From positions 1 to 5,577 of the forward strand of contig JADFQF010000127.1 in NCBI GenBank assembly GCA_022561955.1: a stretch of DNA of 5,577 nucleotides, read 5' to 3'. The stretch comes from Chloroflexota bacterium. Its GTDB lineage: Bacteria; Chloroflexota; Dehalococcoidia; SAR202; UBA11138. Below are positions 1-4,830 of this stretch, in pieces; positions within the stretch are counted from its first letter, which is position 1, and each line of letters starts with the position of its first letter. The translations under genes and the position numbers were made by a program. A model generated the notes under the pieces. That model worked only from the letters and a program-made list of their open reading frames with translations, did no database searches and was not told the DNA's origin.

Positions 1-181
1 CCTGGAGCCCGACGACGTCTTGGCGCTGCGAAAAGTTTTAGATGAGATGGGCGCCAGGGATGCGACGGAGCAAGCCCTCCGGCATCACGCCGACGAGGCC
101 CTGTCCGCATTGGAGGCGTCGCCAATCGGTCCGGAAGGAAAAGGACCCCTTGCCGAGACGATCAACTCACTTCTCGGGTGA
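1..181 (+). CDS. C-terminal end of a probable polyprenyl diphosphate synthase (5' end outside window)
   Basis: The reading frame is open from base 2 to a TGA at 179-181 and gives about 59 residues, beginning LEPDDVLALRKVLDEMGA and ending in NSLLG. The helical pattern (acidic stretch, a 'GAxxxxEQ' turn, then 'HADEALSALEASP') resembles the last two helices of trans-isoprenyl diphosphate synthases, where 'A..AL.AL..LP' is typical. That family condenses IPP with an allylic diphosphate. The two Asp-rich catalytic motifs would lie upstream of the window and cannot be checked, so the call rests on C-terminal resemblance only. Its stop overlaps the pgk start (TGATG, or GTGA if pgk starts at 178), which suggests co-transcription and translational coupling. 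Another all-helical protein is possible. Confidence 0.58.
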   Translation, partial: LEPDDVLALRKVLDEMGARDATEQALRHHADEALSALEASPIGPEGKGPLAETINSLLG

Positions 182-1380
182 TGGCCTTGTCACGAAAAAA
201 GACGGTTGAGGATGTTGACTTAAACGGCAAAACGGTCCTGATGAGGGTCGATTTCAACGTGCCGTTTCATCCGGGAACGAATGAGATCTCCGATGACAGC
301 CGCATAAGGGCCTCGATTCCTACGATCGATTACCTGCTCGCGCGCGACTGCAGGCTCGTGATCTGCTCGCACATCGGCAGGCCGAAGGGGCGGGTCGTCG
401 AAGGGATGCGCATGGAGCCCACATCGCGCAGGCTTTCAGAGCTCCTGTCCAGGAAGGTCGCACAGGCCGAGGACTGCATAGGGCCAGGGGTCGAAGACGC
501 CGTTAAGGCGCTGGCGCCCGGCGAAGTGCTGGTGCTGGAAAATCTCAGGTATCACGCCGGTGAAGAGGCCAACGACCCCGATTTCGCGAAGTCATTGGCC
601 TCGCTGGCCGACGTCTATGTGGACGACGCCTTCGGCACGGCCCACAGGGCGCACGCTTCCACGGAGGGCGTGACGAGGTATCTGCCCGGCGTCGCGGGCC
701 TTTTGATGGCAAGGGAGCTGACAATGCTAGGCGACGCGCTGGACAACCCTCTGCGGCCCTTCGCGGCGATTCTTGGCGGCGCCAAGGTCTCCGACAAGAT
801 CGCGGTGCTGGAGAATCTCGCGGGCAGGGTGGATACTCTGATCGTCGGAGGAGGCATGGCGGCGACTTTCCTGAAGGCGCAGGGCCTCGGAGTGGGTGAT
901 TCGCCCGTGGAGGACGATCGTCTGGAGTTCGCATCTAACCTGATCGAAACGTCTAAGAAGACCGCGCTGGACCTGCTGCTGCCGACGGACGTCGTCATCG
1001 CCGACGAGTTTTCGGAAAAGGCCGGCCACGAGGCCGTCGAGGTGTCCGATATCCCCCGAGGGTGGCGCGTGATGGACATAGGCCCGGAAACGGCGTCTGC
1101 TTACGCCGAGGCCCTGAAGCAATCCAAAACGATAATATGGAACGGCCCCATGGGAGTGTTCGAGTGGGAACCCTACTCCCAGGGCACGATTCGTCTGGCC
1201 AAGACGCTCGCTTCGCTCGATGCGACGACGGTCGTGGGCGGCGGCTCGACGGCCGAAGCGGTCCAGAGCCTTGGGCTCGCCGAAAGAATGACCCACGTAT
1301 CCACCGGCGGCGGCGCGTCGCTGGAGTTCATGGAGGGCAGGGAGCTGCCCGGAGTCGCCGCGCTGATGGACAGGGACTGA
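181..1380 (+). CDS. pgk: phosphoglycerate kinase
   Basis: Reversible transfer of phosphate between 1,3-bisphosphoglycerate and ADP, giving 3-phosphoglycerate and ATP, in cytosolic glycolysis/gluconeogenesis. The length of 399 residues is normal. Counting from ATG 181, the substrate-binding N-domain shows RVDFN (22-26), SHIGRPKG (63-70), LENLRY (119-124) and [13 protein letters not shown] (148-160). The nucleotide-binding C-domain shows GGAKVSDK (199-206), WNGPMGVFE (320-328), GGGSTAE (353-359) and a later [10 protein letters not shown]. No key motif is missing. An in-frame GTG at 178 directly precedes the ATG. Neither start has a clear Shine-Dalgarno, so initiation probably depends on coupling to the upstream gene, and ATG is preferred only by codon strength. 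AGG is the main arginine codon here. apgM begins 3 bases after the stop. Confidence 0.97.
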   Translation: MALSRKKTVEDVDLNGKTVLMRVDFNVPFHPGTNEISDDSRIRASIPTIDYLLARDCRLVICSHIGRPKGRVVEGMRMEPTSRRLSELLSRKVAQAEDCIGPGVEDAVKALAPGEVLVLENLRYHAGEEANDPDFAKSLASLADVYVDDAFGTAHRAHASTEGVTRYLPGVAGLLMARELTMLGDALDNPLRPFAAILGGAKVSDKIAVLENLAGRVDTLIVGGGMAATFLKAQGLGVGDSPVEDDRLEFASNLIETSKKTALDLLLPTDVVIADEFSEKAGHEAVEVSDIPRGWRVMDIGPETASAYAEALKQSKTIIWNGPMGVFEWEPYSQGTIRLAKTLASLDATTVVGGGSTAEAVQSLGLAERMTHVSTGGGASLEFMEGRELPGVAALMDRD

Positions 1381-1383
1381 GAT

Positions 1384-2589
1384 ATGATCGACCTGCCTTA
1401 TCTTGGCGACGTCACCCGCAAGACCCCATCCAAGATCATCCTGCTCGTGGTGGACGGCCTCGGTGGGCTTCCCCACCCGGATAGTGGAAAGTCCGAGCTC
1501 GAGACCGCGAATACCCCCAATCTGGACGCGCTCGCAGGTGAGAGCGCATGTGGACTGACGACGCCCGTCGCGCCGGGGATTACTCCGGGCAGCGGTCCGG
1601 GTCACATGGCCCTATTCGGATACGACCCGGTCAAGTACCTGATGGGAAGGGGCGTTCTCGAGGCGCTGGGGATCGATGTCGAGCTCAAAGAGGGCGACGT
1701 CTCCGCTCGGGGAAACCTCTGCACGGTGGATGCCGAAGGCCTGCTCATCGACAGGCGGGCAGGGCGCATCCCAACACGGGAGAGCGCCCCGCTCGTGGAG
1801 CAGCTCGACAGGATCACCGTGCCCGGCGTGGAGCTGTCCGTCTATCCCGTGCAGGACTACCGGTTTGTACTGGTGATGCGTGGCGATGGACTGAGCGAGC
1901 GCATAGGCGAGACCGACCCCCAGGTCGTTGGCGCCGCGCCGCTGGTTGCCGAGGCGCTGTCGGTGGAATCCACGAAGACCGCAGACGCCGTTAATGCCTT
2001 CATTGCCGCCGCGAGGGACGTCCTGGGCGGCCGCGACAAGGCCAACATGGTCCTGCTGCGGGGATTCTCGATGCTACCCAGTCTGCCGGTCTTCGGTGAG
2101 CGCTACCGGCTGTCACCCGGCGCGGTCGCCGCCTACCCCATGTACCGTGGCCTGGCAAAGCTCGTGGGCATGAAGGTTATACCCACGGGCGCGACCTTCG
2201 ATGACGAGCTGGACACGCTGGAGGAGCACTACGGTGAGCACGACTTCTTCTTCCTCCACTACAAGCCCGCCGACGCCGCGGGCGAAGACGGAGACTTCGA
2301 CGCCAAGGTGGCCGCACTGGAGGCGCTGGACTCGCGGATACCGAGGCTCAGGGCGCTCAACGCCGACGCGCTGGTCGTGGCCGGGGACCACTCTACGCCC
2401 GCGATACTCAGCGGTCACAGCTGGCACCCGGTCCCCCTGATGGTAAACTCCGAGAGCACCAGGGGAGACGGTGTGGCTGTCTTCTCCGAGAGTGCCTGCG
2501 CGCGGGGCTCGCTGGGGCGGCTGGCCGCGACAGACGTGATGATGCTGGCGTTGGCGCATTCCGGGAAGCTCGCCAAGTACGGCCCGTAG
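1384..2589 (+). CDS. apgM: 2,3-bisphosphoglycerate-independent phosphoglycerate mutase, archaeal (ApgM) type
   Basis: Interconverts 3-phosphoglycerate and 2-phosphoglycerate through a phosphoserine intermediate. It belongs to the metal-dependent alkaline phosphatase superfamily. The length of 401 residues fits bacterial ApgM proteins. Visible motifs are VVDGLGG with the metal-ligand Asp24, [15 protein letters not shown] with the likely catalytic Ser70, ALFGYDP, the family motif DRRAGRI, HYKPAD (292-297), GEDGDF (300-305), GDHSTP (334-339) and HSWHP (345-349). The ATG start follows AGGGA (1372-1376) at 7 bases, inside the 3' end of pgk. It directly follows pgk, the enzyme that makes its substrate. 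A related subfamily is proposed to act as homoserine kinase, but the N-terminal VVDGLGG and the pgk/tpiA context favour mutase. It is not the unrelated GpmA or GpmI type. Confidence 0.93.
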   Translation: MIDLPYLGDVTRKTPSKIILLVVDGLGGLPHPDSGKSELETANTPNLDALAGESACGLTTPVAPGITPGSGPGHMALFGYDPVKYLMGRGVLEALGIDVELKEGDVSARGNLCTVDAEGLLIDRRAGRIPTRESAPLVEQLDRITVPGVELSVYPVQDYRFVLVMRGDGLSERIGETDPQVVGAAPLVAEALSVESTKTADAVNAFIAAARDVLGGRDKANMVLLRGFSMLPSLPVFGERYRLSPGAVAAYPMYRGLAKLVGMKVIPTGATFDDELDTLEEHYGEHDFFFLHYKPADAAGEDGDFDAKVAALEALDSRIPRLRALNADALVVAGDHSTPAILSGHSWHPVPLMVNSESTRGDGVAVFSESACARGSLGRLAATDVMMLALAHSGKLAKYGP

Positions 2590-2667
2590 AGACCGTAGCA
2601 TATGTTAATATTGTCATAGGTAGTAGATCGCCGGGTATTCCCAGACCCTCGCCGGAGATATGAAAAA
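2590..2667 (+). promoter_or_regulatory. 78-base apgM-tpiA spacer with Shine-Dalgarno and possible leader hairpin
   Basis: This is the only sizeable gap inside the pgk-miaA run. It begins with an AT-rich patch (2601-2616, including TAATAT and TTGTCA). The heptamer TCGCCGG occurs twice, at 2628-2634 and 2649-2655, and the second copy leads into the tpiA Shine-Dalgarno GGAG (2654-2657), 10 bases before ATG 2668. GGGT (2633-2636) can pair with ACCC (2645-2648). TTGTCA (2611-2616) could be a -35 box, but the best matching -10 (TATTCC, 2636-2641) lies 19 bases away, so a promoter here is weakly supported. No terminator is visible, and readthrough from apgM is likely. Confidence 0.3.
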
Positions 2668-3417
2668 ATGCCAATAGTAAGAATCGCAGGAAACTGGAAG
2701 ATGAACACGGACCTTCCGGGCGCTCTGCAGCTGGCCTCCGGTATAAAGGACGGCCTAGAAGCCACGGAGAGCGTCGAAGGCATCGTATGCCCTCCCTTCG
2801 TATCTCTAGGGGCCGTCGCGGCCCTTCTACGGGGCTCTGAGGTCGCCGTTGGGGCGCAGAATATACATCATGAGGATGGCGGCGCTTTCACGGGCGAGAC
2901 TTCGGCGACGATGCTGGTGGACCTCTGCAGCTATGTGATTCTGGGCCACTCTGAGAGGCGGCTGCATTTTGGAGAGACCAGCGATATCGTCTCCATGAAG
3001 GTCCGGGCGGCTCTCAAGGCCGGCCTAAAGCCGATCATCTGCGTCGGAGAGAACCTCGCGGACCGCGATGGCGGCGGAGCCGAGGCCGTGGTAGGGGCCC
3101 AGGTCCGCGACTCCCTGGCAGGCACCGTTGGCTCCGCCGACATCTCCGTGGCCTACGAGCCCGTCTGGGCCATAGGCTCCGGCAGGGCGGCCACTCCGGA
3201 GCTCGCCCAGGCGATGATGTCGCACATTCGCAGCGTTCTGGCCTCGGTCTACGGCCCGGACGTCGCCGCGGACGTGTCGCTCCTATACGGCGGCAGCGTC
3301 AACGCGGGCAATATCGCAGACTTCATGGAGCAGCCCGATATCAATGGCGGCCTCGTGGGCGGCGCCAGCCTGAACGCCGAGACATTCGTGGATATAGTGC
3401 ATAGGGCCGCCCCTTAG
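2668..3417 (+). CDS. tpiA: triosephosphate isomerase
   Basis: Interconverts dihydroxyacetone phosphate and glyceraldehyde 3-phosphate, acting in the cytosol as a TIM-barrel dimer. The length of 249 residues is standard. The catalytic set is complete: AGNWKMN with Asn9 and Lys11, the electrophile His94 in LGHSERR, and the base Glu164 in YEPVWAIGSGR. The phosphate-binding loop YGGSV and the closing GGLVGGASL are also present. Flexible loop 6 reads AIGSGRAAT instead of the common AIGTGKTAT, a conservative change. ATG 2668 fits the family N-terminus (MPIVRIAGNWKMN) and has GGAG at 2654-2657. A second ATG at 2660 is out of frame and meets a stop after five codons. miaA begins 12 bases downstream, so the two are probably co-transcribed. 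Confidence 0.97.
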   Translation: MPIVRIAGNWKMNTDLPGALQLASGIKDGLEATESVEGIVCPPFVSLGAVAALLRGSEVAVGAQNIHHEDGGAFTGETSATMLVDLCSYVILGHSERRLHFGETSDIVSMKVRAALKAGLKPIICVGENLADRDGGGAEAVVGAQVRDSLAGTVGSADISVAYEPVWAIGSGRAATPELAQAMMSHIRSVLASVYGPDVAADVSLLYGGSVNAGNIADFMEQPDINGGLVGGASLNAETFVDIVHRAAP

Positions 3418-3429
3418 ACGAGCTAGCGC

Positions 3430-4347
3430 GTGGATGACAGACTGCTGGTAATTGTCGGACCGACTGCCGTCGGCAAGAGCGCCCTGGGACTGGAGCTCGC
3501 ACGGGCGTTCGACGGCGAGATCGTCAGCGCCGACAGCCGGCAGGTGTACCGGCAAATGGATATCGGCACCGCCAAGCCCTCACTCGAAGAGCGGAGCTCG
3601 GTCAACCATCACCTCGTCGACATAATCGAACCCGATGAACCCTACAGCCTCGCCCTGTTTCAACGGGACGCCGGCGATGCAATCCAAAGCATAAAAAAAA
3701 ATGGGCGACTGCCGGTCATGGTAGGAGGAAGCGGTCAATACGTATGGGCCGTGACCGAGGGCTGGCAGGTCCCCCTGGTCCCACCCGACCCAGAGCTGCG
3801 CGAGCGGCTAGAGAGGCGGGCGGAAGAGGAGGGGCCATCCGTCCTTTACGATGAGCTCGTGAGGCTCGATCCGGAGAGCGCGATCCGTGTGGACCGCGGC
3901 AACACGCGACGGGTGGTCCGCGCCCTCGAGGTATACTTCGGCGCCGCGGACGCAGGTCCCGCCAAACGCCCCCAAAAATCCTCAAAGCTGAACGTAAAGA
4001 TTCTTGGACTGACAATGGACAGGGCCCGGCTGTACGACACCATAGATGTACGCGTCGAAAGAATGATCTCGGAGGGCTGGATAGACGAGGTGCAGGGCTT
4101 GTTAGACAGGGGTTTCGACCCTACGCTACCGGCGCTGTCCAGCCTGGGCTACGGAGAGCTCGTGAGGTGTCTGAGGGGCGAGCTATCCCTTGACGACGCC
4201 GTGCAACGCATCAAGTACAGGACACACGGCTTCGCCCGTCGGCAGTACGCCTGGTTCAAGCCCGGAGACGAGAGGATCAGCTGGTATGACGTTCCATACC
4301 AGTACGACGACGTCGCCGGCGAGATCGACCGCTGGATTCGAGGGTGA
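3430..4347 (+). CDS. miaA: tRNA dimethylallyltransferase
   Basis: Transfers the dimethylallyl group from DMAPP to N6 of A37 in tRNAs that read UNN codons. This is the first step to i6A/ms2i6A and supports decoding fidelity. The length of 305 residues is typical. The P-loop GPTAVGKS (10-17), SADSRQVYRQMDIGTAKPS (33-51), NHHLVDIIEPDEPYS and GGSGQYVWAV (99-108, usually GGTGxY) are present. The C-terminal LGYGEL (239-244) and THGFARRQYAWF (265-276) match the tRNA-binding end of the family. The start is GTG 3430. TAG at 3424-3426 blocks any upstream extension, and a later start would damage the first strand and P-loop. No strong Shine-Dalgarno is seen, so coupling to tpiA is likely. An A9 run (3693-3701) lies in frame inside the gene. 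Confidence 0.97.
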   Translation: MDDRLLVIVGPTAVGKSALGLELARAFDGEIVSADSRQVYRQMDIGTAKPSLEERSSVNHHLVDIIEPDEPYSLALFQRDAGDAIQSIKKNGRLPVMVGGSGQYVWAVTEGWQVPLVPPDPELRERLERRAEEEGPSVLYDELVRLDPESAIRVDRGNTRRVVRALEVYFGAADAGPAKRPQKSSKLNVKILGLTMDRARLYDTIDVRVERMISEGWIDEVQGLLDRGFDPTLPALSSLGYGELVRCLRGELSLDDAVQRIKYRTHGFARRQYAWFKPGDERISWYDVPYQYDDVAGEIDRWIRG

Positions 4348-4357
4348 GGGCCGCGGC

Positions 4358-4420
4358 ATGGCCGCATGCAAGCAAACTCGTGACTATGGCAGCCTTTTCC
4401 CCGTCGACAAGGCATTCTGA
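4358..4420 (+). CDS. candidate 20-residue small ORF directly after miaA
   Basis: ATG 4358 to TGA 4418-4420 encodes 20 residues, beginning MAACKQTRDY and ending PVDKAF. The ATG is preceded by GAGGG (4346-4350) at 7 bases, the same Shine-Dalgarno and spacing as dapF in this window. The GAGGG overlaps the miaA stop, so terminating ribosomes could re-initiate here. The GC-rich composition ends almost exactly at this ORF's stop. There is no recognisable domain, membrane segment or signal peptide, and an ORF this short can easily arise by chance. It might also be the start of the untranslated 3' region. Treat it as a candidate small protein only. Confidence 0.22.
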   Translation: MAACKQTRDYGSLFPVDKAF

Positions 4421-4433
4421 GATCGTTTTTGAA

Positions 4434-4463
4434 CGGCGTAAATCCATGATGGGACTAACGCCG
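4434..4463. repeat. 30-base imperfect hairpin
   Basis: CGGCGT (4434-4439) pairs perfectly with ACGCCG (4458-4463). Inside, TCC (4443-4445) can pair with GGGA (4451-4454, one base unpaired) around ATGAT, giving a stem with an internal loop. No T-run follows, so it is not a standard intrinsic terminator. It could stabilise the 3' end of the miaA transcript. Confidence 0.3.
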
Positions 4464-4506
4464 CATATTCATGAAAACCTGTCGTCAAAGGGCTTGTTTT
4501 TTGAAC

Positions 4507-4551
4507 ACATTCGGATAAAAAACTAAGACAATTCTAATAAATATCCAATGT
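4507..4551. repeat. inverted repeat, 10 pairs with one bulged base
   Basis: ACATT-C-GGATA (4507-4517) is the reverse complement of TATCCAATGT (4542-4551) apart from the single extra C at 4512. The 24-base centre (4518-4541) is almost all A and T. In RNA this would be a long weak hairpin. In DNA it could be a protein-binding dyad. Allowing one bulge, a match of this size in a 480-base AT-rich stretch could occur by chance. Confidence 0.3.
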
Positions 4552-4557
4552 CAATGG

Positions 4558-4578
4558 GGCCCTGGGTCAGTATTTTTT
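4558..4578 (+). terminator. weak candidate intrinsic terminator
   Basis: A short stem GGCC (4558-4561) with GGTC (4565-4568, one G-U pair) around CTG is followed four bases later by T6 (4573-4578). The stem is too short and too far from the T-run to be convincing. It is listed because it is the nearest thing to an intrinsic terminator after miaA. Confidence 0.13.
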
Positions 4579-4607
4579 ACGTTTCGGAATTTCATGCAAG
4601 GCACCTG

Positions 4608-4702
4608 GACTTTACCGTTTATTAACCCCTAAAATAGCCGATTTTCAGGCCAATTGATTAGCTAAAATATTAGACATGTATAAAGTCAAGGGGTATTACG
4701 GT
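4608..4702. repeat. overlapping inverted repeats that exclude each other
   Basis: GACTTTA (4608-4614) is the reverse complement of TAAAGTC (4681-4687). In the same stretch ACCGT (4614-4618) and ACCCCT (4625-4630) are complementary to ACGGT (4698-4702) and AGGGGT (4689-4694). The two pairings cross, so one RNA could not form both as simple hairpins. Between them lie AAAAT/ATTTT (4631-4635 and 4641-4645) and the palindrome TTAGCTAA (4658-4665). Function is unknown. Confidence 0.28.
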
Positions 4703-4719
4703 TTCTGTTTTTAGAGTTA

Positions 4720-4766
4720 GGATAGCATTGCGGTCTGGAGCGACGAGGCCCGGTAGGGCTATTTCC
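4720..4766 (+). repeat. 47-base two-stem hairpin
   Basis: The outer stem pairs GGATAGC (4720-4726) with GCTATTTCC (4758-4766), giving seven pairs with a two-T bulge. The inner stem pairs GGTCT (4732-4736) with AGGCC (4746-4750, one G-U pair) around a nine-base loop. It lies just upstream of the proposed dapF promoter, so it would be in the dapF mRNA only if transcription starts further upstream. No T-run follows. Confidence 0.27.
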
Positions 4767-4788
4767 TAGTAGTCAGCCAGGGCGGATG

Positions 4789-4797
4789 TGCTAAAAT
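4789..4797 (+). promoter_or_regulatory. candidate extended -10 promoter of dapF
   Basis: TGC-TAAAAT matches the extended -10 pattern TGn-TATAAT, with 5 of 6 hexamer bases. Transcription would start near 4803-4805, leaving a leader of about 27 bases that contains the dapF Shine-Dalgarno. No good -35 box is present (GTAGTC at 17 bases), which is acceptable for extended -10 promoters. The element sits in the middle of GGATG (4784-4788) / CATCC (4800-4804), a possible operator. Confidence 0.4.
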
Positions 4798-4818
4798 TGC
4801 ATCCCCGAGAGCGGAATT

Positions 4819-4823
4819 GAGGG
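4819..4823 (+). promoter_or_regulatory. dapF Shine-Dalgarno that fixes the TTG start
   Basis: GAGGG ends 7 bases before TTG 4831. The nearest upstream in-frame stop is TAA 4792-4794, and there is no ATG, GTG or TTG between it and 4831. The next ATG (4846) would cut off the conserved MKFTK. TTG 4831 is therefore the start. Confidence 0.7.
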
Positions 4824-4830
4824 CGAGTTT

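Larger units (their letters stand above)
4348..4830. other. 483-base intergenic region, mostly AT-rich, between miaA and dapF
   Basis: No conserved protein is seen on either strand. The first 73 bases keep the local GC-rich character. From about 4421 composition falls sharply, to 115 G+C in 300 bases (38%) over 4441-4740 by hand count, and then rises again toward dapF. The region holds several short inverted repeats, T-rich runs (4426-4430, 4497-4502, 4573-4578), three CTAAAAT motifs (4629-4635, 4662-4668, 4791-4797) and a likely dapF promoter at its right end. I see no tRNA, no T-box 'GGTGGNACCGCG'-like signature, no recognisable lysine riboswitch core and no transposase remnant. It most likely carries the end of the upstream operon and the control region of dapF. 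Confidence 0.85.

Noticed and set aside
727..1605. 292-residue open frame on the minus strand across pgk and apgM
   Set aside because: It lies antisense to two clearly conserved genes, shows no domain, and long antisense frames are expected in GC-rich coding DNA.
2113..2601. 162-residue minus-strand open frame
   Set aside because: It is antisense to the metal-binding half of apgM and has no recognisable domain.
4353..4365. GCGGC-ATG-GCCGC as a terminator after miaA
   Set aside because: The five-pair stem has a three-base loop and no T-run follows. It also spans the candidate small-ORF start.
4391..4412. GCCTT...AAGGC inverted repeat as terminator
   Set aside because: Only five pairs with a 12-base loop, and the next T-run begins 13 bases later.
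4344..4526. 60-residue + strand frame starting with GTG that overlaps the miaA stop
   Set aside because: It has no spaced Shine-Dalgarno, runs from GC-rich into AT-rich DNA without a coding pattern, and has no recognisable domain. The shorter frame at 4358 has the better start signal.
4594..4632. 12-codon frame MQGTWTLPFINP
   Set aside because: The only upstream purine signal is GGA at 4586-4588, and nothing else supports expression.
4348..4830. tRNA, T-box or lysine riboswitch upstream of dapF
   Set aside because: I found no T-loop/acceptor pairing, no T-box signature and no lysine-riboswitch core. A covariance search would be the decisive test.
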